Of a DNA stretch of 64,000 bases, positions 24,352 through 33,289 are shown in pieces (the stretch's first letter is position 1; each line of letters opens with the position of its first letter). This stretch comes from Candidatus Gastranaerophilales bacterium (GTDB lineage: Bacteria; Cyanobacteriota; Vampirovibrionia; Gastranaerophilales; Gastranaerophilaceae), in assembly GCA_900769645.1 (NCBI GenBank), contig CAAGHI010000056.1, positions 1 through 64,000 on the forward strand, given 5' to 3'. The notes beneath the pieces are model-generated. The model searched no databases, was not told the origin of the DNA, and was given only the letters and a program-made list of their open reading frames with translations. Position numbers and translations under genes: made by a program.

Positions 24352-24873
24352 ATGTCATTCTTGATTTTCGCGTATCGAAAATTAGACATTCAAAGTCGGA
24401 AAAATGATTTAAACTATCGTTTAATGAATTTGACCAGAAAGTTGTCAGACTTGCAGCAATATGCAGCAAATATTGGTGATGGATCTGTGTCAATGAGCGA
24501 TATGATGAATACTCCGGGCTCAATGTTTAATCGTCAATTAATGTTTATGCAGTATTCGCATAATGCGGCATTGTTTGGAGCAAATCAACAAATGCAGATG
24601 ATGCAACCGCAAATAATGATGCAAATGCAGCAAATGCAAGATCCTAATATGCAGGCTATGTATCAAAATTGGATTTTCAAAAGTCTTTATAATCAGCAAC
24701 GAGAACAAATTGGGAAACAAGAAGCTAAACTTCTTAATGAACAAGAAAAACAAATTCAAGCGGAAAAGGCTAAGATTGAAACTCAATTGAAGTTGTTAGA
24801 CCAAGAATATGAAGCTTGTAAAGAGGCCGAAAGTAAAGGCGCTGAGCAGTTGAAACCTAGTTTCACAGCTTAA
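24352..24873 (+). CDS. Met/Gln-rich coiled-coil protein
   Basis: A 173-aa protein with a helical N-terminus (RKLDIQSRKNDLNYRLMNLTRKLSDLQQYA), a Gln/Met-rich middle (about 75-105, QMQMMQPQIMMQMQQMQ) and a long C-terminal coiled coil (about 115-160, QEAKLLNEQEKQIQAEKAKI). It ends in KPSFTA, the same short Phe motif found in other unknowns here. AGGAAAG lies 4 bases before the ATG. It is a single-gene unit with terminators on both sides. No signal peptide or enzyme motif. A structural or scaffold role is possible but not shown. Confidence 0.7.
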   Translation: MSFLIFAYRKLDIQSRKNDLNYRLMNLTRKLSDLQQYAANIGDGSVSMSDMMNTPGSMFNRQLMFMQYSHNAALFGANQQMQMMQPQIMMQMQQMQDPNMQAMYQNWIFKSLYNQQREQIGKQEAKLLNEQEKQIQAEKAKIETQLKLLDQEYEACKEAESKGAEQLKPSFTA

Positions 24874-24928
24874 TAGCTCATAGTTCTTAAATTTACCTAA
24901 ATTAATTCCTATCCTTAACTAACCTGTT

Positions 24929-24959
24929 AAAGGGTTCACTAAACTGCGAGCCCTTTTTT
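24929..24959 (+). terminator. Terminator of the coiled-coil gene
   Basis: Stem AAAGGGTTC / GAGCCCTTT (one T-G pair) with a 10-base loop, followed by TTT. Confidence 0.75.
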
Positions 24960-24964
24960 CATGT

Positions 24965-25474
24965 TTAAACCAAAATTATTTCCTCAATTTTTATGTCAAA
25001 CTCTTCGTGTGGAAGATTTTTAACAAAAAGCTTTTTAAAAACAACTGTTATTGTTTTTATATTTGGGTTTTCAGCGAGAAATCTATCGTAAAATCCGCCG
25101 CCATAGCCGAGTCGATAACCTTTTTCATCTGCCATCAAGGCAGGAACGATTGCAAGATTTATTTGTTTTGGATTAATCGGATTTGAGCAAGGTTCGCAAA
25201 TATTTAAGTTGGATTTTATTAGTTTATCTTCTTTTTTGTAAGGACAAATTTGAAGTTCTTTTTCGCAAACTTTTGGCAGAAAAAAGTTTTTATCATCGTT
25301 TAATAATTCAAGAAAATTAAATTCATATTTTAGTGGGTGAAAAATTAAAATATTTTCAGAATTTTTATAAAGTAAACTTTGCCGAACTCTACTGTTTGCA
25401 ATAGAATTCGCATTTTTTGAAGACAAATTTTTTCTAATATCTTTTGCGTATTTTCTCAAAGAATTTTTGTCCAT
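24965..25474 (-). CDS. 5-formyltetrahydrofolate cyclo-ligase
   Basis: Converts 5-formyl-THF to 5,10-methenyl-THF with ATP, returning a storage folate to the active pool. The family end block GYRLGYGGGFYDRFL (about 120-134) with the preceding NLAIVPALMADEKG is clear. The N-terminal helix (KNSLRKYAKDIRKNL) is typical. 169 aa is slightly short but within range. It is a monocistronic minus-strand gene. Confidence 0.92.
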   Translation of the reverse strand: MDKNSLRKYAKDIRKNLSSKNANSIANSRVRQSLLYKNSENILIFHPLKYEFNFLELLNDDKNFFLPKVCEKELQICPYKKEDKLIKSNLNICEPCSNPINPKQINLAIVPALMADEKGYRLGYGGGFYDRFLAENPNIKTITVVFKKLFVKNLPHEEFDIKIEEIILV

Positions 25475-25590
25475 AAGTTGATTATACTATGCAAAAAAAA
25501 TCTTAACAAATTCTTAAACTGTTTTTGTAAACAAATTACTTGTAAAAAAATTTTTCCCATGGCATAATCTAGTTATTGGAAAGGCTAGTC

Positions 25591-26232
25591 ATGGCAAATA
25601 TTTTAGTATATTTACTCGATGGAAAAATTTATATCAACTTAACTAATAGATGTACAAATGACTGTATTTTTTGCCTTAGAAAAGACAAAGACGACGTTGT
25701 CGGTCAAACTTTATGGTTGGACGATGAAAATTCAACTGCCGACGATGTTATAAAACAGTTTGAATTGAAACGAAATGAACTCCTTACAACTCACAATTTA
25801 CCGTTCAAGGAAGTTATTTTCTGTGGTTACGGTGAACCGATGTTGAAGTTTGATGTAATGAAGCAAGTGGCAAAATATATTAAAGACAAATACCCTGAAG
25901 CTAAGATTAGAGTAAATACAAACGGGCATGCAAATTACGTTTATAAGAAGAATGTTGTACCGGAATGCAAAGGACTTATTGATGAATTTTCCGTAAGTTT
26001 GAATGGTTCAACAAAAGAAGAGTATGACGAGCTTTCTCAACCGAGGTTTGATGAAGCTTATGAAGAAATGAAAAAATTCATTAAAGCTTGCTCTGATGAA
26101 GGTATTTCTGTTGTTGCAAGTGTTGTAGAAGGTTACAAAGGCAGACATCTGGATTTGGAAAAATGCGAAGAAATTGCAAAAAGCTTAGGTGCAAAATTCA
26201 GAGTCAGAGAATGGATTAAAAACGGATATTAA
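25591..26232 (+). CDS. Small radical SAM protein (TatD-linked type)
   Basis: A 213-aa protein. The radical SAM cluster CTNDCIFC (C-x3-C-x2-C) is at about residues 22-29, followed by the SAM-binding glycine motif CGYGEP and the strand motif RVNTNGHANY. The sequence resembles small radical SAM proteins often found beside tatD nuclease genes, but no tatD is in this window. The substrate is unknown. I use ATG 25591, which follows GGAAAGG by 6 bases, rather than the TTG five codons upstream. It is followed 44 bases later by the acyl-CoA synthetase gene, probably in one transcript. Confidence 0.85.
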   Translation: MANILVYLLDGKIYINLTNRCTNDCIFCLRKDKDDVVGQTLWLDDENSTADDVIKQFELKRNELLTTHNLPFKEVIFCGYGEPMLKFDVMKQVAKYIKDKYPEAKIRVNTNGHANYVYKKNVVPECKGLIDEFSVSLNGSTKEEYDELSQPRFDEAYEEMKKFIKACSDEGISVVASVVEGYKGRHLDLEKCEEIAKSLGAKFRVREWIKNGY

Positions 26233-26276
26233 TAATATAATTTATTTATAAAACTGACCAAAAGAAAGGAAAAAAC

Positions 26277-28436
26277 ATGAACATTTTAGACAAAATCATG
26301 AAACCAAAATCAATTGCGGTTATTGGTGCGTCAACAAAAGAACACACTATCGGTTCTGATATCATGAAAAGATTACAGGAATACAATTTCAACGGTAAAA
26401 TTTATCCTGTAAACCCAAAAGGTGGAATTATTGAAGGACTTCAAGCATATACTTCTGTTTTGGAAGTTCCTGGTGAAGTAGACTTGGCTATCATCGTTGT
26501 TAATGCTAAATTTGTATTATCAACAATTGACCAATGTCACGAAAAAGGCATTAAAGGTCTTTGTATCATCACTGCCGGCTTCAAAGAAACTGGTAAAGAA
26601 GGTGCTGAAGTTGAAAAACAATTAGTAGAAAAAATTAAAGAATATGGTATGAGATGTGTTGGTCCTAACTGCTTAGGTGTTGTAAATACTCACCCTGACG
26701 TTAGAATGGACGGCTGCTTTGCAGAATCTCTTCCTGAACGTGGAAACATCGGTTTCGTATCTCAATCAGGTGCTTTAGGTGGCGGTATTTTGAACATTTT
26801 GAAAGACCTTAACCTTGGTTTTGCACAATTCATTTCAATCGGTAACCAAGCTGATGTAAACGCTGAAACAGCTCTTGAATACTGGGAAAACGATGAAGAC
26901 GTTAAACAAATTTTGTTGTACATGGAATCAATTCAAGATCCTGCAAACTTCAGAAAATTAGCTACAAGAATTACTAAGAAAAAACCTATCTTGGCTTTGA
27001 AATCTGGTAGATCTGCTGCTGGTGCTTCTGCTGCATCATCTCACACAGGTTCATTGGCTGGAGCTGATAAAGCTGCTGCAGCATTGTTACACCAATCAGG
27101 TATTATCAGAGAATTCTCTTTGAAAAACTTGTTTGCTACAGCTAAAGTATTCTCAACTTGCCCTATTCCAAAAGGCGATAGAGTTGCTATTATCACAAAC
27201 TCAGGTGGCCCTGGTATCATGGCTACAGATGCTGTTTGCGAATACGGTATGCAAATGGCAAAATTGACAGATGCAACAAAAGATAAATTAAGAAGCTTCT
27301 TGCCTGCTGCTGCATCAGTTAAAAACCCTGTTGATATGATTGCTTCTGCTCCAATCGAACACTACAAGCAAACATTGGAAACAGTTATCGCTGATGAAAA
27401 CGTTGATATGATTATTACAATCTATCTTCCATTCTTGGGCTTGAAAGATATCGATGTTGCTAAAGCTTTGATGGAAATTAAAGCTGAACACCCTGAAAAA
27501 CCGGTTATCGGCGTATTCATGACTAAGAGCGATTTCTTCACAAAACTTTCTGATATGAAAGTTAATATGCCATTCTTTATGTATGCAGAAGAAGCTGCTG
27601 ATGGCTTGAACAGATTGAATGAACAAAGACTTTGGATTGAAAAACCTGAAGGAAAAGTTCCTTGCTATTCAGATGTTGACAAAGCTAAAGTTGACAGCAT
27701 TATCAAAAACGCATTGAAAGAAAACAGAGCTCAATTGACAACTCTTGAATCAATCGATGTATTGCAAGCATACGGTATCAGAGCTTGTAAATATGGTTTG
27801 GCAACAAACGAAGAAGAAGTTGTTAGCCTAGGTAATTCAATCGGCTACCCTGTAGTTATGAAAATGACTTCAAAAACAACATCTCACAAAACAGATGTTG
27901 GCGGCGTTGTTGTAAACATCAAATCAGAAGAACAATTGAGAAAAGAATACAAAGGACTTCTTGAAAGATTGGAAGCTAAAGGCTTGTTAGAAGGTCTTGA
28001 AGGTGTAATCATTCAAGAAATGGTTAAAGGTTCTCGTGAAATGGTTTGTGGTATCGCAACAGATCCTCAATACGGTCCTATGATGATGTTCGGTTTAGGC
28101 GGCGTATTCGTAGAAGTTATGAAAGACGTAACATTCAGAATTGCTCCTTTGACTGATACAGACGCTATGGATATGATTAAATCAGTTAAGGCTTACAAAC
28201 TTCTTGAAGGTGCAAGAGGAACAAAACCTGCTCAAATCGATCAAATCCAAGAAACATTGTTGAGATTATCTCAATTAGTAAACGACTACAAATTCATTGA
28301 TGAATTGGATATTAACCCATTGTTAATCTCTGAAACAACTGGTGAAGGAATTGCCGTTGACGGACGTATTAAAGTTAGATTGGAAGAAGCAAAAGAAGCT
28401 CTAGCTTGCAATTGCGAAGCTTGCTCTTGCTGCTAA
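26277..28436 (+). CDS. Acetyl/acyl-CoA synthetase (ADP-forming), fused alpha-beta
   Basis: A 719-aa enzyme that makes ATP from acyl-CoA, ADP and phosphate, the energy-yielding end of fermentation. Order of domains: CoA-binding Rossmann (IAVIGASTKEHTIGSD), succinyl-CoA-synthetase-like domain (NIGFVSQSGALGGG), the phosphohistidine loop ASSHTGSLAG, then from about residue 490 the beta-subunit ATP-grasp (GYPVVMKMTSKTTSHKTDVG, TDPQYGPMMMFGLGG, ELDINPLL). AAAGGA precedes the ATG, and the codon choice is uniform, as in highly expressed genes. The last nine residues, CNCEACSCC, form an unusual five-Cys tail not expected in the family. A strong terminator follows. Confidence 0.93.
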   Translation: MNILDKIMKPKSIAVIGASTKEHTIGSDIMKRLQEYNFNGKIYPVNPKGGIIEGLQAYTSVLEVPGEVDLAIIVVNAKFVLSTIDQCHEKGIKGLCIITAGFKETGKEGAEVEKQLVEKIKEYGMRCVGPNCLGVVNTHPDVRMDGCFAESLPERGNIGFVSQSGALGGGILNILKDLNLGFAQFISIGNQADVNAETALEYWENDEDVKQILLYMESIQDPANFRKLATRITKKKPILALKSGRSAAGASAASSHTGSLAGADKAAAALLHQSGIIREFSLKNLFATAKVFSTCPIPKGDRVAIITNSGGPGIMATDAVCEYGMQMAKLTDATKDKLRSFLPAAASVKNPVDMIASAPIEHYKQTLETVIADENVDMIITIYLPFLGLKDIDVAKALMEIKAEHPEKPVIGVFMTKSDFFTKLSDMKVNMPFFMYAEEAADGLNRLNEQRLWIEKPEGKVPCYSDVDKAKVDSIIKNALKENRAQLTTLESIDVLQAYGIRACKYGLATNEEEVVSLGNSIGYPVVMKMTSKTTSHKTDVGGVVVNIKSEEQLRKEYKGLLERLEAKGLLEGLEGVIIQEMVKGSREMVCGIATDPQYGPMMMFGLGGVFVEVMKDVTFRIAPLTDTDAMDMIKSVKAYKLLEGARGTKPAQIDQIQETLLRLSQLVNDYKFIDELDINPLLISETTGEGIAVDGRIKVRLEEAKEALACNCEACSCC

Positions 28437-28464
28437 TCAAATTTGATTTTGATAGAATGGTAAA

Positions 28465-28498
28465 AAACGATGTCTTTGTAAAAAGACATCGTTTTTTT
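28465..28498 (+). terminator. Terminator of the acyl-CoA synthetase gene
   Basis: Perfect stem AAACGATGTCTTT / AAAGACATCGTTT, followed by TTTT. Confidence 0.9.
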
Positions 28499-28557
28499 AT
28501 GTTCTGGGGAATATGATTATTATTGAATTTGATTTATGTTTGATTTAACCTCGTTGT

Positions 28558-29718
28558 ATGAAAAAGACGTATGATGAAGCGGTAAAATTGTTGACTTCGC
28601 AAGGAAAATTTTATATAAATCTTGGACTTGAGAGAATTTCTGCAGTTTTGGAACTTCTAGGAAATCCGCAGGATAATTTGAAATGTATTCACGTTGCAGG
28701 AACGAACGGGAAAGGTTCTGTTTGCGCAATTATTGCAACAATTTTGGATAAAGCCGGAATTAAAGTCGGGCTCTACACAAGTCCGCATATTTTTAATTAT
28801 ACCGAGAGAATTCAGATAAACGGCTGCGATATTTCAAAAGACGATTTTGCAAAATATGTGTTTGAGGTTTGTGAAATCGCTGACAAAAACGAAATTCATC
28901 TTACAGAGTTTGAAATTTTAACAGCTGTTATGTTCAAATATTTTTCTGATAAAAATGTAGATGTTATTGTGTTGGAAACCGGTTTGGGCGGGCGATTTGA
29001 CGCTACAAATGTTATAAAGAAAAATTTTTGTTCAATAATTACTCACATTGATTTGGATCATACGGAAAGGCTTGGAAATACTCGTTCTAAAATAGCGTTT
29101 GAAAAAGCCGGAATTATTAAGCCGGATTGTCCTGTTTTCACATCTGAGGGCTATGAGGAAATCAAAGATCGAGCAGATGAGTTGAATTCTTTGTTTGTAA
29201 TGGTTGCGCCGTTTGAGGATACAACTAATTTGGCGTTGAAGGGAACTTGTCAGCAAGCAAATTTGTCGCTTGCGCTTGCTGCGGTTCGATTTTTGTTTAA
29301 ACAAATCCCTGAACAGACAATTCAAGAGGCGTTGAGTGAGGTTAAGCACCCTTGTCGTTTTCAACTGTGTCAGGAAGATTTGATAATTGATGCGTCGCAC
29401 AATCCAAATGGTGCAATGGCGCTTCGTGAAAGTTTAGATTTTTATTACCCGAATAAGCGTCGTTGCTTCGTTTTTGGGTGTTTGAAAAATAAAGATTACA
29501 AGCAGATGATGGAGATTTTATTTTCGCAAGGTGATGAAATTTATTTTTATCATTTTAGTAATCCAAATTCTTGCACAGTTGAAGAATTACAGGCTGTGTG
29601 TGAATTTTCGTCACATAAATTTAAGTCCCTAGACGAATTGCCTAAGGACTGTTTGAAAATTATTTGTGGTTCTTTTTATATGCTTAATGAGATTGTGCCT
29701 GAACATCTTGTTCGTTAG
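28558..29718 (+). CDS. folC: Folylpolyglutamate / dihydrofolate synthase
   Basis: Adds glutamate to dihydropteroate and to folates. Mur-ligase fold: P-loop AGTNGKGSVC (about 47-56), TSPHIFNYTERIQING, LETGLGGRFDATN, THIDLDHTERLG and the second domain motif DASHNPNGAMAL. 386 aa is slightly short for FolC but complete. There is no strong ribosome site before the ATG. Its 3' end overlaps the convergent membrane glycosyltransferase by 35 bases. Confidence 0.95.
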   Translation: MKKTYDEAVKLLTSQGKFYINLGLERISAVLELLGNPQDNLKCIHVAGTNGKGSVCAIIATILDKAGIKVGLYTSPHIFNYTERIQINGCDISKDDFAKYVFEVCEIADKNEIHLTEFEILTAVMFKYFSDKNVDVIVLETGLGGRFDATNVIKKNFCSIITHIDLDHTERLGNTRSKIAFEKAGIIKPDCPVFTSEGYEEIKDRADELNSLFVMVAPFEDTTNLALKGTCQQANLSLALAAVRFLFKQIPEQTIQEALSEVKHPCRFQLCQEDLIIDASHNPNGAMALRESLDFYYPNKRRCFVFGCLKNKDYKQMMEILFSQGDEIYFYHFSNPNSCTVEELQAVCEFSSHKFKSLDELPKDCLKIICGSFYMLNEIVPEHLVR

Positions 29719-31258
29719 CCATTTCTTCAAGTAAATTTGTAACCTTTGCCGGCTCAAAATCTGTACAAGAATTCCAGATGAGTGTCGGTTTTTGACCTGT
29801 AATTGATGGGCTTGGGTAATCGCTGTTACAGAAGCCTTTCAGCATATTTGTTGTGCCATCAACGTTTGACGTAAAGTATTTGCAGCAACTGCAAATTTTT
29901 AGGACAAAGCCGTAGTCGTAAAGCTTTTGACGGATTTCTTGAAGCGCATCAATCATTCTCAAATGGCGACCTGTCACGAATTTTTTGTTTTTGTACATAA
30001 ACTTAACTCTTGCCAAACCGCATTCTGAGATGAATTCAAGCTTACAAGGAACTTCTTTGCCAGCCATATTTCTCGCAAATGTTTCTATAACAAGTTTTTC
30101 TGTGCCTTCTTCCAATTCTTCTTTTTGAGTAATCTTAGCTCTAATAACTCTTACAGGTGGAAGGTTTTTAATGATGTGGCAGAGCGAATAAATCGGATAT
30201 AGGCATAACAACATGATTTCTCTAAATCTCAATTTTGAGTTAATCAGGCTTATTCCAAAACCTGCAACCAAAATCAAGAATGTGAAAAATACGATTTTAA
30301 AATCAACAAAGAAATAATATCTGTAAGAATGCTTCATTACTGCCGCATATACAAGCAAAACCAGCCAAATATTTGGGTTTAGTAATGAAAATGTATGTTC
30401 TGCAAATATCGGGTTTTTCAAGTTGATTTGTGTAAAGCAATTTTTGAACAAATCAAGTCTTGATGATAGACGAGGCTTTCTAAACTCGTAATTTGCCGTG
30501 TCTACATAAGTTTGGATATTTGGGTTGTATGTGCAAGGACATTTGATTTTTGAAAGCAACATACTATATTTTAATTCGCAATTGATATCTTTAAAATCAA
30601 CCGAACCAACTTGATCTACAAGGTCTTTTTTAATAACAAAAACACCTGAATCTGCGCTTGCTGCAAGTCCAAACAATGAACGAGCTTTTCGCATAAAATT
30701 CATGTGATATTTTTGATAAGCAGCTTTGATTTTGTCAACAAGTCCAAGATTGTCTGTAATAATAAGTGTTTCACCTGATAAAACACTATGTTTTACAAGC
30801 CCAGAGTTAATTGCGGTCAAAAAGTTTGCCGGAATGCTTCTGTCTGCGTCGATAAATACGTAGGAATCAATTGTCTGATCTTTTGAAAGACGTTCGATTA
30901 GCATTGAAACAGCCTGATCTTTGCCAACAGTGCCGACATCTTTTATATTTATAAGGTTTACGAAACCGTCATTTTCAAAAAGTTGTTCAGAACCGTCAGA
31001 ACAGTTATCCAAAATTACAAAAACTCTGAAATTGTTAATCGGGTAATCCTGCATTTTTAACTCTTTTATGAGGTTATCGAGTGTAATTCTGTTGTTTCTA
31101 GCATAAATTACAACCGCAAGATTGTCTTTTTCTTCGTATTGAGAGTAGCGTTTTTCAATCTTGAACGGCTTGTCGTTAAGGTTTCTGATAGCCAAAGCTA
31201 AGAAGTATAACGAATATATTGCGATATAAATATATAAAATGTCTAAAATTAATTCCAT
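29684..31258 (-). CDS. Membrane-bound family 2 glycosyltransferase with Cys-rich tail
   Basis: A 524-aa protein. N-terminal membrane helix (about 3-25), then a GT-A catalytic domain with NLAVVIYARNN, the LDNCSDGSEQLF motif, the FIDADRS metal site and ELKYSMLL in place of the usual ED..L acceptor motif. Three or four membrane helices follow (about 290-375). The soluble C-terminal part (about 390-524) has a cysteine cluster KICSCCKYF, then a Cys in LKGFC and NSCTDFEP, which could bind zinc or iron-sulfur. It may export or assemble a surface polysaccharide; the substrate is unknown. Confidence 0.82.
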   Translation of the reverse strand: MELILDILYIYIAIYSLYFLALAIRNLNDKPFKIEKRYSQYEEKDNLAVVIYARNNRITLDNLIKELKMQDYPINNFRVFVILDNCSDGSEQLFENDGFVNLINIKDVGTVGKDQAVSMLIERLSKDQTIDSYVFIDADRSIPANFLTAINSGLVKHSVLSGETLIITDNLGLVDKIKAAYQKYHMNFMRKARSLFGLAASADSGVFVIKKDLVDQVGSVDFKDINCELKYSMLLSKIKCPCTYNPNIQTYVDTANYEFRKPRLSSRLDLFKNCFTQINLKNPIFAEHTFSLLNPNIWLVLLVYAAVMKHSYRYYFFVDFKIVFFTFLILVAGFGISLINSKLRFREIMLLCLYPIYSLCHIIKNLPPVRVIRAKITQKEELEEGTEKLVIETFARNMAGKEVPCKLEFISECGLARVKFMYKNKKFVTGRHLRMIDALQEIRQKLYDYGFVLKICSCCKYFTSNVDGTTNMLKGFCNSDYPSPSITGQKPTLIWNSCTDFEPAKVTNLLEEMANEQDVQAQSH

Positions 31259-31349
31259 AATCTTCCTTTCACAATAACATTTTATTTAAAGATAGCACAA
31301 AAATCCATTGAATGTAAACATTTATTAGTTTTTCAAAATTTGGTAATAT

Positions 31350-32276
31350 TTATGCTTTAATTCTGTGGCTTTCTTCAATTATATCCAACATTTCTTTTAG
31401 AATTTTGTTGTAAGGTGTCTGAATATTGTGTCTTTTGCCAAGTTCAATTATTGTACCGGCAAACATATCAACTTCTGTTTTTCGACCAGCTTCTACATCT
31501 TGAAGCATTGATGTTTTGCCTTCCGGAATCATTGTGTGCAAATGTTCAATGACTTCATCTATCAAAGTGTCAGTGCCTTTTACTCCTTCTGCTTTCGCAA
31601 TTTGTTGCACTTCTTCGCAAATATTTTTTACAAATTCCATAGCTTTTTTGTTTGCCAAAAGTTCTCCAAAAGTCATTCTTAAAACCGCTGTTGTCTGGTT
31701 TGCGGCAACATTAAGCATATATTTTTGCCATAGTGAATGAATGATGTCGTTCGGAATTTCGAAGTTTATTCCGACTTTTTCAAAATAAATTTTTACACTT
31801 TCAACGTTTTCAGTATCTGTTTCATTTTCAGAACCGTAAACTATTGTATTTACGTCGTCGTGTGTGATTTGGCGCCCGATTCGGATTGCGCTGTGTCCGA
31901 TAAAATATGAATAAAGCAACTTTTCTCTACCATAAGTTTCTGCGATAATTTTTTCGCTAGTTACTCCGTTAAGTAAAGACAAAATAATTGTTCCTTCGTG
32001 GACAAAGTTTTTGATATTTGTGATAACTTCTTGCAAACCATCGAATTTTGTTGCGATAATAATTAAATCTGCTTTAAAATCTGTAGCTTCCGGCAAAATG
32101 TAATTAAAATTCAATACTCTTCTATTGAATACTGTCGGATTTTTTTTGTATCTTTCTAAACGATTTTTATCAACCAAAATTCTCAAATTATCTGGGTTGA
32201 ATTTTTCTATTTTATCAGCATAAATGCTGCCAACTGCACCAATTCCGCAAACTAATACTTTTTTAATTTTTTTCAT
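31350..32276 (-). CDS. panE: 2-dehydropantoate 2-reductase (PanE/ApbA family)
   Basis: NADPH-dependent reduction of ketopantoate to pantoate. N-terminal Rossmann motif VCGIGAVGSIYADKI (about 9-23). Catalytic Lys in SLWQKYMLNVAANQTTAVL, with the following Asn, and the C-terminal family block TSMLQDVEAGRKTEVD (about 258-273). 308 aa is normal. With panC at 22.6 kb it gives two steps of pantothenate synthesis, though they are in separate transcripts. Family members can act on related 2-keto acids, so the exact substrate is probable rather than certain. Confidence 0.88.
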   Translation of the reverse strand: MKKIKKVLVCGIGAVGSIYADKIEKFNPDNLRILVDKNRLERYKKNPTVFNRRVLNFNYILPEATDFKADLIIIATKFDGLQEVITNIKNFVHEGTIILSLLNGVTSEKIIAETYGREKLLYSYFIGHSAIRIGRQITHDDVNTIVYGSENETDTENVESVKIYFEKVGINFEIPNDIIHSLWQKYMLNVAANQTTAVLRMTFGELLANKKAMEFVKNICEEVQQIAKAEGVKGTDTLIDEVIEHLHTMIPEGKTSMLQDVEAGRKTEVDMFAGTIIELGKRHNIQTPYNKILKEMLDIIEESHRIKA

Positions 32277-32437
32277 AGGTCTATTCTATCACACGAAAAT
32301 TCAAATCGTAAGGATTTTTATAAAATTTTTATTTTGAATTTGTTAATAAATCTACATAATGCGCGATTTAATGGCAATTTGGGCGGTCAAAAATTCTTTA
32401 TATATATGTAGTAGTGTAGTAATTAATAGTAGTGTCT

Positions 32438-33223
32438 ATGGGATTTGGAATACCAAATGCGCTAAGTGTGGGCGCAATAAAACCAAATATTCGTGTCGAA
32501 CAAAATAGGCTAAATCCTAGTTTTGCATCAGGTTTGCGTGCCGATACTTTTCAAAGTACGTCGGTAAATTATCTTGCGACAGAACACTATATTCAAAAAG
32601 CTATAAATAACAATCCTAAAATCCGCTCCATTGCAAAAAATTTTAACCCTGAAATGAGGTTAAATCTGGAAGAACTGCAAGATTTGATGCAAAATCATGC
32701 GCAGGATACAAAAAATATAATTGGCGGAATTGCGGACAATTTGCCGTTTTCTCTGCGGAGTAAAGTAGATTTAAAAGAGCTTGAAGATGCGGCGTATTTG
32801 CATGATGTCGGAAAAGTTCTTATTCCGTCTGATGTTTTGAATAAACCTGCAAAATTAAATGAGCAGGAAACAAAAATTATGCATTCGCATTCAGAACTAA
32901 GTTATGAAATATTAAAAAATTCAAATTTAAGTGAAAAGACACTAAACTTAATCAGAAATCACCACCAAAATGCTAAAAAGACAGGGTACCCTTGGGTTGG
33001 AAAAGATTTTCGGGCAGATTTGAATTTACAAATTTTATCAACAGCGGATAAATATTCAGCTTTAACAGAAAAACGAATTTACAAAGAGCCTATGAGCCCA
33101 AAACAGGCGTTGACAATAATTTATCAAGATGTGAAAGAAGAAAAACTTCACCCGTTTGTATTCAAAGCATTAGTAAATTATGTAAATAAAATTAGTCCTG
33201 CTATTGAAAAATTAGAAGCTTAA
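32438..33223 (+). CDS. HD-GYP-like phosphohydrolase domain protein
   Basis: A 261-aa protein. The disordered N-terminus (1-45) contains NPSFASGL, the short Phe motif seen in other unknowns. The HD-GYP-like metal domain has His near residue 87, YLHDVGKV (HD near 122-123), His149, the motif NHHQNAKKTGYP (near 174-185) and the Asp of STADKYSALTEKR (near 204). In canonical cyclic-di-GMP phosphodiesterases the motif is HHE-x-x-DGxGYP; here the Glu and Asp-Gly are replaced, so activity on c-di-GMP is uncertain. ATG 32438 is used; a GTG two codons upstream is possible, and neither has a ribosome site. Confidence 0.75.
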   Translation: MGFGIPNALSVGAIKPNIRVEQNRLNPSFASGLRADTFQSTSVNYLATEHYIQKAINNNPKIRSIAKNFNPEMRLNLEELQDLMQNHAQDTKNIIGGIADNLPFSLRSKVDLKELEDAAYLHDVGKVLIPSDVLNKPAKLNEQETKIMHSHSELSYEILKNSNLSEKTLNLIRNHHQNAKKTGYPWVGKDFRADLNLQILSTADKYSALTEKRIYKEPMSPKQALTIIYQDVKEEKLHPFVFKALVNYVNKISPAIEKLEA

Positions 33224-33289
33224 TATTCTTTTTATTTTTGAATTTGTTTGTGATAACATGATTTTGATAGAATAAAAGGAATATGAAAC

